NCBI GenBank assembly: GCA_002729295.1
Contig: PBTU01000040.1
Coordinates: forward strand, 2,024 to 8,274
From: Verrucomicrobiales bacterium
GTDB lineage: Bacteria; Verrucomicrobiota; Verrucomicrobiia; Verrucomicrobiales; Akkermansiaceae
Direction: 5' to 3'
DNA length: 6,251 nucleotides
This document shows, piece after piece, positions 1 to 6,251 of the stretch. How positions within the stretch are numbered: position 1 is the first letter of the stretch; every line of letters begins with the position of its first letter. The position numbers were made by a program, and so were the translations under genes. The notes beneath the pieces are model-generated. The model saw only the letters and a program-made list of their open reading frames with translations. It ran no database searches and had not been told where the DNA came from.

Positions 1-2829
1 TACAACAACAAATCAAACTCGGGCTCCGAGGTGATGCAGGTCTTTTTTGATGATATTCAAATCGGGACTCCACGAACTCCTACTCCAATTTGCGGACCTA
101 ATTCAGCCCTCGCTGGCAGTAATGTTTTGTCATTAGGCGGAGGCCAACTCACGCCCGGTCAAACATGCTCATTTCAAGTAGGAGTAAAAATCCCGCTAGC
201 CACCTCCTTTGGTGAATACTTCAATACAACCAGCCTCATCTCAACAGAAGTCATCGGATCGACTTTGGTAGGATTTCCCGCGACCGACACCTTGCTGATC
301 GCTCCAGTCGTTCCGGATTTCTCAATGAACTTTGGCTCCGGCGCGATCAATGCCGGCGAAAATTCCACCCTGACCTTCACGATCGACAACAGCGAATCTC
401 AGCTACCTGCGGAAAATATCGCTCTGAATCACCAACTCCCGCGGGGATTGATTCTCTCTACTCCAACCGGCTCTTCCACAACTTGTCAGGGAGGAACTCT
501 CACCGCAGTCAGCGGAACGGACACTATCACCTACACCGGAGGAACGGCCCCCCCAGGACAGATCTGTGAAGTTACCGTCAATGTCACTAGTATCGAAGGT
601 GGCGAGTTTGCTAACACAAGCAACGAACTCACCAGCTCTCTCGGCAATAGCGGAACGGCAAGCGATACCATTGATATCCAACCTCTCGTTGCGATTTCAC
701 TCAGTATTGACAGTTCCACCGAGATAGTCATTGCCGGTTCCGGTCCCGAAAATCTCACCTACATCATCACCGCATTCAATGGCGGACCATCGACCGCGAC
801 AGACATCGTCATTGATCAGAGCGAAACACTTCCCTCCGGAGCTTCAATGGTCAGCGCAATCACCAGCCTGGGCTCGTTCGATCAATCCAATTGGTCAATC
901 CCAACCCTTCTCTCAGGTGAGTCGGCAACTCTTACCATCACCTACAGCGTGGAGCGGAACACCGAGTCTGGAAACAATTCTATTACAGGCACGGTCACCC
1001 TCACCTCGGTTGATCAACTTGATTCCAACAACTCCGACAATACCGCAACCGAGTTTACATCCGTTAGCAATGTCTTTGATATTGCCTTGGATACAACCGG
1101 GCCAATCGAGCCCGTCCTGGCCGCCACCGGACCGGGAAATTTGGTCTACACGATCACCGCTAGCAATTCAGGACCCTCCGATGCCACCAACCTTGGAATT
1201 CGAGAAGCCCTGAACCTTCCCGCCGGGGTCAGTGTGGATTCCATCATCCCCAGCGTCGGGTCATTCACTCCCGCCAACGACCCCAACGGTCTTTGGAGCC
1301 TCGACCTTCCATTCGGAGAAACTGCCACTCTCACCGTGAATCTCACCGTCGGGGCTGATGCTCCGGACGGTGGCTCCATCAGCAGCACTTCAATTCTTGA
1401 ATCAGCCTCAGGAACCGACAGTAAGAATTCAAACGATTCTGCGACAGAAACAACGACCATCGTTGCCGGTTCCGATTTAGTCGTCACTCAAAGTGGCCCG
1501 GAAGCCCCGATCGTTGCTGGCTCGGGAACAGGCAACCTCATCTACACCGTGGAGGTCTTGAACCAAGGCCCACTCGCAGCCACTGGAATCGAGCTCACCG
1601 AGATCCTTAATTTCGGGGACGGAATTACGATTGACTCAGTCACACCTACCGCTGGTTCCTTTTCAGATGATGTTTGGACCCTCGGCGACCTAGCAGTCGG
1701 AGTCTCGGAGACTCTTCAGGTCGTCCTGACCGTTGGCCCATCCGCCGCAATAACTTCTCCAGGAGTCACCAGCACCGCTGCTGTGAGCGCTGCCGATCAA
1801 CGGGAAATCAATCCCGGCGATGAATCAGCGACCACCACCGCAGACATCATCCGAGAGGTCGATCTCGCCGTTTCGGCGACGAACTCCCGCGACCCCGTTC
1901 TGGCCGGGTTCAATCTTCCTCAAAACCTCTTCCACACCATCACCGTAGTGAATAATGGCCCAAGTAAAGCCTCGGCCGTGGCGATCAATATAGGCGAGAC
2001 CTTACCCACCGGGGCCACTGTCAACTCCATCAGTGCGGGACCCGGCACTTCTTTCGCGGACTCACTCTGGACAGTTGGTGATCTGGGCGTCGGAGCTTCA
2101 TCCACGATCATCTACTACTTTAATGTCTCGGAGACCGTCGCAGCCGGTTTCGATCTCATTAAAAATGAAACCAACGTTTCGGGAGCTAACGAAACCCTCC
2201 TCAACGCCGCCGATGACACAGCTACCATCTCGACTGATGTCGTCAGTCCTTTCAGCACCAGACTCCCTCAAGGTGCCGTCGCACTGGATTTCCAAACAGG
2301 ACTCTTCAAGCAAGTCATCACCATCACCAACGACAATCCCGGCACTCTTCCCTCGTTCCGCATTCTTGTCAACGAACTGCCGGATGGCGTCACGGTGTAT
2401 AATTCCCAGGGTGCTACCATCGATGGCATTTCCTACCTGCTTTACAACCAGGCCCTTGCCAGTGGTGAGAGCATCGATTTGGTCGTGGAATATTATCAGG
2501 CCGATGCCTCGGGAGGAATCGAACCTACCTTTAAGATCGAATTGCTCGACCCCGAAGAAGAACAAGTGGCCGGAGAAGGCGTCAATGTTGACCCTCCAAA
2601 AATCCTTCCAAATGGAGACCTTCTGATCGAGTTCGATTCCCAGATCGACCAGATTTTCACAATCCAATATAGTAATGACGGTGAAACTTGGACCAATGTC
2701 GTACCCGATGTTGTGGCTGGAGGAACCCGATTACAATGGATCGACAACGGTCCGCCCAAGACATCGAGCCATCCCCAAGAGGAGAAGCGCCGCCTCTACC
2801 GCGTGATTCAAAAAGATGCTGATCAATAA
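1..2829 (+). CDS. DUF11-repeat large surface/adhesin-like protein, 5' end missing
   Basis: The frame is open to the left window edge, so this is the C-terminal 942 residues of a larger protein. The GTG/ATG at 31-36 are probably internal codons. Numbering from base 1, I see stacked beta-sandwich modules. Residues 1-100 and 101-226 are two Cys-paired modules (Cys31/Cys56, Cys162/Cys189). Residues 227-356, 357-489, 490-618 and 619-748 are four DUF11-type repeats with a recurring N-x-GP core, 'LP-G' turns and a Trp before the next strand. Residues 749-864 form another Ig-like domain containing QTGLFKQ and VEYYQ. Residues 865-937 form a small terminal beta domain (PNGDLLIEF, IQYSNDGETW, RLYRV). 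The composition is Ser/Thr/Asn-rich, Lys-poor and without membrane helices, as in secreted cell-surface proteins. DUF11 proteins are generally exported structural or adhesive proteins. The exact ligand and anchoring are unknown, and no LPXTG, PEP-CTERM or type IX signal is visible at the C-terminus. The next gene starts 14 bases before this stop ends. Confidence 0.88.
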   Translation, partial: YNNKSNSGSEVMQVFFDDIQIGTPRTPTPICGPNSALAGSNVLSLGGGQLTPGQTCSFQVGVKIPLATSFGEYFNTTSLISTEVIGSTLVGFPATDTLLIAPVVPDFSMNFGSGAINAGENSTLTFTIDNSESQLPAENIALNHQLPRGLILSTPTGSSTTCQGGTLTAVSGTDTITYTGGTAPPGQICEVTVNVTSIEGGEFANTSNELTSSLGNSGTASDTIDIQPLVAISLSIDSSTEIVIAGSGPENLTYIITAFNGGPSTATDIVIDQSETLPSGASMVSAITSLGSFDQSNWSIPTLLSGESATLTITYSVERNTESGNNSITGTVTLTSVDQLDSNNSDNTATEFTSVSNVFDIALDTTGPIEPVLAATGPGNLVYTITASNSGPSDATNLGIREALNLPAGVSVDSIIPSVGSFTPANDPNGLWSLDLPFGETATLTVNLTVGADAPDGGSISSTSILESASGTDSKNSNDSATETTTIVAGSDLVVTQSGPEAPIVAGSGTGNLIYTVEVLNQGPLAATGIELTEILNFGDGITIDSVTPTAGSFSDDVWTLGDLAVGVSETLQVVLTVGPSAAITSPGVTSTAAVSAADQREINPGDESATTTADIIREVDLAVSATNSRDPVLAGFNLPQNLFHTITVVNNGPSKASAVAINIGETLPTGATVNSISAGPGTSFADSLWTVGDLGVGASSTIIYYFNVSETVAAGFDLIKNETNVSGANETLLNAADDTATISTDVVSPFSTRLPQGAVALDFQTGLFKQVITITNDNPGTLPSFRILVNELPDGVTVYNSQGATIDGISYLLYNQALASGESIDLVVEYYQADASGGIEPTFKIELLDPEEEQVAGEGVNVDPPKILPNGDLLIEFDSQIDQIFTIQYSNDGETWTNVVPDVVAGGTRLQWIDNGPPKTSSHPQEEKRRLYRVIQKDADQ
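679..2244 (+). repeat. Four tandem protein-level DUF11 repeats
   Basis: Four consecutive units of about 129-133 codons start near 679, 1069, 1468 and 1855. Each opens with a hydrophobic strand and a Gly/Pro turn (IAGSGPENL, LAATGPGNL, VAGSGTGNL, LAGFNLPQNL). A strand of the type YTIT follows, then N-x-GP (NGGPSTAT, NSGPSDAT, NQGPLAAT, NNGPSKAS), an 'E-LP-G' segment and a GSF/TSF-W-L strand (W followed by S-I, S-L or T-L/T-V), and each ends in an Asn/Asp/Thr-rich linker. The repeats are clear in protein but have diverged in DNA, so they look like old duplications rather than recent copies. None of the four contains cysteine. Confidence 0.85.
2245..2811 (+). other. C-terminal beta-domain pair of the surface protein
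   Basis: After the last DUF11 repeat come two different domains. The first (fragment residues about 749-864) has strands around QTGLFKQVITITN, ELPDGVTVYN, YNQALASGESIDLVVEYY and PTFKIELL. The second (about 865-937) reads as a short domain with PNGDLLIEF, IQYSNDGETW, a Gly-Gly turn, LQWIDNGPPKT and RLYRV. I recognise this order, with a Tyr-Ser-x-Asp-x-x-x-Trp core and an Arg-x-Tyr-Arg-Val end, as a recurrent C-terminal pair of large verrucomicrobial exported proteins. I cannot give it a family name. Anchoring or outer-membrane translocation is a guess from its terminal position. Confidence 0.55.
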
Positions 2830-4081
2830 TTCCATCTCCCAAATCCTCATGAACTTCAGATTCAGATCCACCTATTTCGCCCTCAGCATTCTCCCTGCCA
2901 CCGCTGGCGAAGACGCTATCAACTCTGCCAAGGGAGGACTCCCCCTCCCTCCTGCGGCAGACTATTCCTCGAAAGGCGTCATCGACCTCCCCAAATTGAC
3001 TTCCCAACCAAAATCTCCGTGGAATTTTGGCTTCGGGATCTCGGGGCGGCAAATTGGGAAAATCAACTTTGATACCGCCCCAACCAGCCTGTCTGTTCCG
3101 AATGCCTTTGGAGCAAGTTCATTTTCAATCCCTTCTAGAATTGGGCCGGAGACAGGTCCCTTCAACCGGGACTACGACAACGGCTTTGTGAACCCCGAAC
3201 CCCGAACTGTGGCAACTGGCAGAACAACCGACTATGGATACACCACCTCTGACCAGATTCAGATAAACCGATTGGAGTTTTATGCCGACGGAGGAGAACG
3301 CCGCATTGTCACGACATCGAACTCTCTCTCGCCAAGTGATTGGAGCACCGAAGATGATTGGCAGATCTCTCCATACCTGACTCTGAGCCGTCTCACCGAT
3401 TTGGGAAATGGTTGGAGCGTCGGACCCTCCCTCCATCTGAGCTTCACCAACTTCGACGGACAACAAGGAGGATTAAATACGATCAACTCAACCGAGAACC
3501 GAAGCATCTTCGATGTCAGAACCATCGATCAATTCGACTCCACTGGACTGGTCCTTCCCGATGCCCCCTACATCGGGTCTCCCGGCGCCGTCGCACCGCT
3601 CCTGCCCGCCGAACCGATTGCCGGCGCAAGATCCTACGAAGATTCCCTCCGAATGGCTCCCGACAATGCCGTGTTCTCTGACTCCATTCATGAAAACCTC
3701 GACGTCAATCTATTCGGTGTCTCGATCGGAGCGGAGGCCATTTATCAATCGGAGAGCTATTTAATCACCGGCATCGGAGCGGGATTCGTTCTGAACTTCG
3801 CGGACTGGGATGCCAATCGCAGTGACCGGCTCATTCAGGTCACTAACGGCGGACCTCCGGTTGAAGTTGGATCATCTAACTTCGAGAACTCCGGAACAGA
3901 CATCCTCTATGGATTCTATCTCCAGGGCACCATCGGATACCAGATCAATGAGTCATGGTCGGTTCAAGGAAATGTCCGCTACGACTGGAGCGAGTCCTTG
4001 AGGGACTCAGTCGGCGAGAGTGACTTCGACGTCGACCTCTCCGGATTCAGTCTCGGCCTGGGCGCAACCTATTCCTTCTAA
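2816..4081 (+). CDS. Predicted outer-membrane beta-barrel protein
   Basis: A 421-residue protein from the ATG at 2816, or 410 residues from the in-frame ATG at 2849. The second start gives a more typical signal peptide (basic NFRFR, hydrophobic core, ATA before GED), but neither start has a clear Shine-Dalgarno sequence. The mature part has no hydrophobic helices. It shows amphipathic strand pairs with aromatic girdle residues: WNFGFGISGRQIG near residue 69, WQISPYLTLSRL and WSVGPSLHLSF at 182-213, FGVSIGAEAIYQ and YLITGIGAGFVLNF from about 300, and YGFYLQGTIGYQI, WSVQGNVRYDW and a final strand GFSLGLGATYSF. Ending in an aromatic residue (Phe) is typical of substrates of the BAM assembly machinery. 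An RDYDNGFV motif is at residues 118-125, and a Pro/Ala-rich segment near 242-275 is probably a loop. It overlaps the preceding surface-protein gene by 14 bases and is likely in the same operon. The specific function is unknown; porin-like or secretion/anchoring roles both remain possible. Confidence 0.8.
   Translation: MLINNSISQILMNFRFRSTYFALSILPATAGEDAINSAKGGLPLPPAADYSSKGVIDLPKLTSQPKSPWNFGFGISGRQIGKINFDTAPTSLSVPNAFGASSFSIPSRIGPETGPFNRDYDNGFVNPEPRTVATGRTTDYGYTTSDQIQINRLEFYADGGERRIVTTSNSLSPSDWSTEDDWQISPYLTLSRLTDLGNGWSVGPSLHLSFTNFDGQQGGLNTINSTENRSIFDVRTIDQFDSTGLVLPDAPYIGSPGAVAPLLPAEPIAGARSYEDSLRMAPDNAVFSDSIHENLDVNLFGVSIGAEAIYQSESYLITGIGAGFVLNFADWDANRSDRLIQVTNGGPPVEVGSSNFENSGTDILYGFYLQGTIGYQINESWSVQGNVRYDWSESLRDSVGESDFDVDLSGFSLGLGATYSF
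2849..2905 (+). other. Candidate Sec signal peptide of the barrel protein
   Basis: If translation starts at the ATG at 2849, the first 19 residues comprise a short basic region (Arg at positions 4 and 6), a hydrophobic stretch TYFALSILPA and a small-x-small site (ATA) before Gly-Glu-Asp. From the upstream ATG at 2816 the same segment would carry an 11-residue, mostly polar extension. The hydrophobic core is short, so the cleavage position is approximate. Confidence 0.6.
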
Positions 4082-4939
4082 GTAAAAACGCTCAAGAATC
4101 GGAGACAACCTCCGCGCGGTTTTCTCGGGCCAATGGTCTTTGGGAGTAAATAAAGCTGCATCCAGCGATGAATGCTCCGGCCAATTTGCTTCGGAGGGAA
4201 TCATGGAGATCGCCCGCTTGATGATCCGACCGCTCATTTCCGCGTTCGCCGCCAAATGCTCCACCACAGAGCTCGCATCAACCGCTTCATCTTCCTCTTT
4301 CCAACAATCATAGTCGGTCACCATTCCCAACGAGGCAATGGCTATCTCCGCCTCTCGTGCGAGCTTGGCTTCAGGCAGATTGGTCATCCCGATAATGTCA
4401 TAGCCAAAATGACGATAATAGGACGACTCTGCCCGTGTTGAAAAAGCCGGACCATCCATGCAGACATAGGTCCCGCCATTTTGAATCTGCGCCCCCTCTT
4501 CCTCTCCTGCGCGTTGAAGAATCTCGCGCAAGCCATTACTGGTAGGATCGGCAAAACTGACATGAGCCACGATCCCTTCTCCAAAAAAGGTATTATTTGC
4601 CCGCTGGCTGGTGCGGTCAAAATACTGGTCCGGAATGACGATCGAACGAGGAGGATATTCCTCCTTCAAACTCCCCACCGCAGTCGCGCAAATCACCCAG
4701 CGAACGCCCAGCGAACGCAGGGCCCAAAAATTAGCGCGGTGATTCACCTCAGTCGGCAGAATGGAATGCCCTTTGCCATGCCGTGATAAAAACCAAACCT
4801 GTCGTCCCTGGTATTGCCCGCCGATCAAGGAGTCAGAAGGATCGCCAAAAGGCGTCGTTACATTTCGTTCCTCGACATTCTCAAGACCTTCAAATCCTGA
4901 AACGCCACTTCCGCCGATGATGCCAATTGCCGGATTCAT
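4007..4939 (-). CDS. mtnP: S-methyl-5'-thioadenosine phosphorylase
   Basis: A 310-residue cytosolic enzyme of the PNP/MTAP class II family. It cleaves 5'-methylthioadenosine with phosphate into adenine and 5-methylthioribose-1-phosphate, feeding methionine and purine salvage after polyamine synthesis. Visible signatures are the N-terminal IGIIGGSG (residues 5-12), the phosphate-site SRHGKGH (52-58), ATAVGSL (85-91), DQYFDRT (104-110), DGPAFSTRAES (162-172), GMTNLPEAKLAREAEI (184-199) and TDYDCWKEEDEAV (208-220). The Asp209-x-Asp211 pair is what MTAP uses to read the 6-amino group of adenine; 6-oxopurine-specific PNPs carry Asn there. The start is well set by the N-terminal glycine motif, and the ATG overlaps the upstream popT stop as ATGA. 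The family is usually about 280-300 residues. The last ~19 residues are an acidic tail outside the usual fold, and the final 24 codons lie opposite the end of the barrel gene. Confidence 0.95.
   Translation of the reverse strand: MNPAIGIIGGSGVSGFEGLENVEERNVTTPFGDPSDSLIGGQYQGRQVWFLSRHGKGHSILPTEVNHRANFWALRSLGVRWVICATAVGSLKEEYPPRSIVIPDQYFDRTSQRANNTFFGEGIVAHVSFADPTSNGLREILQRAGEEEGAQIQNGGTYVCMDGPAFSTRAESSYYRHFGYDIIGMTNLPEAKLAREAEIAIASLGMVTDYDCWKEEDEAVDASSVVEHLAANAEMSGRIIKRAISMIPSEANWPEHSSLDAALFTPKDHWPEKTARRLSPILERFYLEGIGCAQAETESGEVDVEVTLAD
4100..4123. terminator. Weak hairpin after the barrel gene, possible terminator
   Basis: A 5-bp stem CGGAG/CTCCG with loop ACAAC starts 18 bases after the barrel stop, followed by CGCGG and four T. 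The A-run at 4084-4088 could pair with this T-run, extending the structure through a partly mismatched outer stem, and would give a short T-run in the other direction as well. The stem is short, the T-tract is poor and separated from it, and the whole element lies inside the mtnP coding region. It is the only terminator-like structure I found between the converging genes. Confidence 0.25.
4936..4939 (-). promoter_or_regulatory. ATGA stop/start overlap coupling popT to mtnP
   Basis: On the minus strand the mtnP ATG and the popT TGA share the four bases ATGA. The preceding 20 bases contain no convincing Shine-Dalgarno sequence (only AAAGCAG), so mtnP translation probably depends on ribosomes finishing popT. 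The arrangement is seen directly; the coupling is inferred. Confidence 0.7.
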
Positions 4940-5883
4940 ACTGCTTTGTTTTTATGAGCGATTCGATCGATGATAACAATCAAGGTGATTCCAATCGCAA
5001 CCGCACCGATCTCCAACCAGGTTTCACCCCGCGCAAAGTCCGGAAGAGTCCAATCCTTGAATCCGATAATCTTTTCTTTCTCCTCTCCGTGCCGATCAAT
5101 GATCAAGGTGGTCATCGTGGTCTTCCAGGGCCAAATGATGACCAACGATCCCGTCACAAATCCCGTGATCGCGCTGACAGCGTTGTCATGATGCATTCGA
5201 AAGAGCCAACTGAGAAACCTCGAAAGCACGAGAAGCCCCACCACTGCACCAACCCCAACTGGAATCAAAATCGGAAGCGCCGTCTTAAGATCACCACCAA
5301 AAAGCGCACTGAGAGAATCGAGCATGATGAGCTCATAATTCCCCATCAGAAGCAGAACGAAGGAACCGCTCAAACCCGGAATAATCATGCTGCATATCGC
5401 AACAACACCGCAGAGCCCAAGGTAGATTGGATTGTTACTTTCCGAGGCTGGAGTGAGAAAAGCAATCGACACCGCAATTCCCAGCCCTACCAAAAAAACC
5501 ACGAATACCGAAGTATTCCATTTTCGGATCATTTTTCCGACCGAAGGAATGGATGCCAAAATCAGACCGAAAAACAAAGAGAACACCAAGACCGGATGAT
5601 GCTCAAATCCCCACTTCAGGAGTTTTGCCAGCGTCGCAAATGCTAGGACCACGCCAATCCCCATCGATAGAAGAAATCGCCCATCGACTTTAGTCCAAAG
5701 CTCTTTGATTTGAAACTTTGACCCCAGCTTAACAGCCTCAACGTCGAAAGATTTCAGAGCCTCAATGAGACGCTCATAGATCCCCGTAATAAAAGCGATC
5801 GTACCACCGGAAACCCCGGGAACAACATTGGCTGCTCCCATGGCAAACCCCTTTAGGGCCGTGGCCAGATCCTCTTTGCGCAT
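4936..5883 (-). CDS. popT: DUF368 family polyprenyl-phosphate transporter (PopT-like)
   Basis: A 315-residue multi-pass inner-membrane protein. DUF368 proteins have been shown to be undecaprenyl-phosphate translocases that return the C55-P lipid carrier to the inner leaflet for peptidoglycan and polysaccharide synthesis; I transfer that role by family. The family signature is clear: KGFAMGAANVVPGVSGGT (residues 11-28), its pseudo-symmetric partner MIIPGLSGSF (166-175) followed by LLMGNYELIM, and the later block AITGFVTGSLVIIWPW (238-253). Hydrophobic segments lie near 12-34, 71-88, 98-115, 125-144, 153-180, 203-228, 236-252 and 290-306, with the last helix followed by a basic tail RIAHKNKAV. 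The length fits the family. ATG 5883 is 2 bases after the icd stop and overlaps no other signal; no strong ribosome-binding site is visible. It sits in one operon between icd and mtnP, an unexpected neighbourhood for a lipid-carrier recycler. Confidence 0.93.
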   Translation of the reverse strand: MRKEDLATALKGFAMGAANVVPGVSGGTIAFITGIYERLIEALKSFDVEAVKLGSKFQIKELWTKVDGRFLLSMGIGVVLAFATLAKLLKWGFEHHPVLVFSLFFGLILASIPSVGKMIRKWNTSVFVVFLVGLGIAVSIAFLTPASESNNPIYLGLCGVVAICSMIIPGLSGSFVLLLMGNYELIMLDSLSALFGGDLKTALPILIPVGVGAVVGLLVLSRFLSWLFRMHHDNAVSAITGFVTGSLVIIWPWKTTMTTLIIDRHGEEKEKIIGFKDWTLPDFARGETWLEIGAVAIGITLIVIIDRIAHKNKAV

Positions 5884-5885
5884 CT

Positions 5886-6251
5886 CTAAATAGTATCAAT
5901 GATGGCATTAAAAGCCGTGCTCGGTCGCATTACCGCAGTCAACTTTTCCTGATTCGGCGCGTAATATCCCTCGAGCTCCACACCATTCCCTTGCCCGCTA
6001 TTCAGTTCCTCGACAATCAACGTTTCAAACTCAGCGAGCTTGATCGCAATAGGTCCAAATTCAGCCTTGAGTTCAACATCGTCATCTTGCGCCGCAAGCC
6101 CCTTGGCCCAAAAGAGTGCCAAGTAGTAGTGACTTCCCCGGTTATCGAGCTCGCCCGACTTCCGCTGGGGTGACTTGTTATTAAGGAGAACTTCCGTGGT
6201 GGCATCATCGAGAGTCTTCCCGAGCACCTTGGCCTTATCCGTTCCCACGTG
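5886..6251 (-). CDS. icd: Monomeric NADP-dependent isocitrate dehydrogenase, C-terminal fragment
   Basis: The frame runs off the right window edge; only the last 121 residues are present, of an enzyme that is normally about 740 residues. The codon at 6246-6248 is GTG but internal, not a start. The segment GTDKAKVLG, the block KSPQRKSGELDNRGSHYYLALFWA, and the ending GYYAPNQEKLTAVMRPSTAFNAII match the C-terminus of the monomeric IDH family (Azotobacter/Corynebacterium type), which differs in sequence from the dimeric enzyme of E. coli. The enzyme oxidises isocitrate to 2-oxoglutarate and CO2 with NADP+ in the cytosol. The DNRGSH segment contains a conserved Arg that I believe helps bind the NADP phosphate; this is from memory of the family. 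It is the first visible gene of a minus-strand operon with popT and mtnP; its promoter lies outside the window. Confidence 0.93.
   Translation of the reverse strand, partial: HVGTDKAKVLGKTLDDATTEVLLNNKSPQRKSGELDNRGSHYYLALFWAKGLAAQDDDVELKAEFGPIAIKLAEFETLIVEELNSGQGNGVELEGYYAPNQEKLTAVMRPSTAFNAIIDTI

Noticed and set aside
31..36. GTG/ATG as the true start of the repeat protein
   Set aside because: The same frame continues open to base 1, no signal peptide follows, and the first residues already lie inside a beta module. The gene simply begins outside the window.
679..2244. DNA-level tandem repeats or a CRISPR-like array
   Set aside because: The periodicity exists only in the protein. Units of about 390 bases have diverged at the DNA level, and there are no short identical repeats with spacers.
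2033..2626. 197-codon open frame on the + strand in another phase of the repeat protein
   Set aside because: The composition (Ser, Pro, Thr, Arg) is that of a frame-shifted shadow, with no domain pattern.
2098..2667. 189-codon open frame on the - strand opposite the repeat protein
   Set aside because: It lies wholly inside the clearly coding DUF11 protein and shows no recognisable motif or start signal.
4927..5646. 239-codon open frame on the + strand opposite popT
   Set aside because: The translation is extremely rich in Arg, Asn, His and Gln with no fold-like pattern. It is antisense to a firmly identified membrane protein, whose hydrophobic codons give such a shadow.
6246..6248. GTG as a start of a small 120-residue protein
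   Set aside because: The frame stays open past it to the window edge, and the sequence matches the C-terminal end of a roughly 740-residue enzyme, so it is a fragment cut by the window and not a small gene.

Overview
The window is coding almost end to end and looks like a stretch of ordinary chromosome from a Gram-negative bacterium of the Verrucomicrobiota, perhaps an Opitutae/Puniceicoccales relative. That assignment is an inference. It rests on a giant DUF11-repeat surface protein whose C-terminal domain pair I associate with that phylum, an outer-membrane beta-barrel protein with an RDYDNGFV motif, a monomeric-type isocitrate dehydrogenase, and starts without Shine-Dalgarno sequences. I see no mobile element, tRNA, rRNA or CRISPR array, and no intergenic gap longer than a few bases.

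The left part (1-4081, + strand) is a surface module. It begins inside a very long secreted protein made of tandem Ig-like beta-sandwich repeats (two Cys-paired modules, then four DUF11-type repeats of about 130 residues) and closing with two further beta domains. Its stop lies inside the start region of the next gene, a predicted outer-membrane beta-barrel protein of about 410-421 residues. The two are probably co-transcribed and may work together at the cell surface.

The right part (4007-6251, - strand) is a compact metabolic/envelope operon read toward the left: the C-terminal end of monomeric NADP-dependent isocitrate dehydrogenase (icd), then after 2 bases a DUF368/PopT-type undecaprenyl-phosphate transporter, then with an ATGA overlap S-methyl-5'-thioadenosine phosphorylase (mtnP). 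The three products belong to the TCA cycle, lipid-carrier recycling and methionine/purine salvage. No functional link between them is obvious, but the spacing suggests translational coupling.

The two transcription units converge and overlap tail to tail by 75 bases. The last 24 codons and stop of the barrel gene lie opposite the last 24 codons and stop of mtnP, codon facing codon, and a weak hairpin sits just beyond the barrel stop. I did not find a clearly new multi-gene system. The points most worth following are the surface protein/barrel pair, the recurring C-terminal module, the embedded popT gene and the overlapping gene ends.
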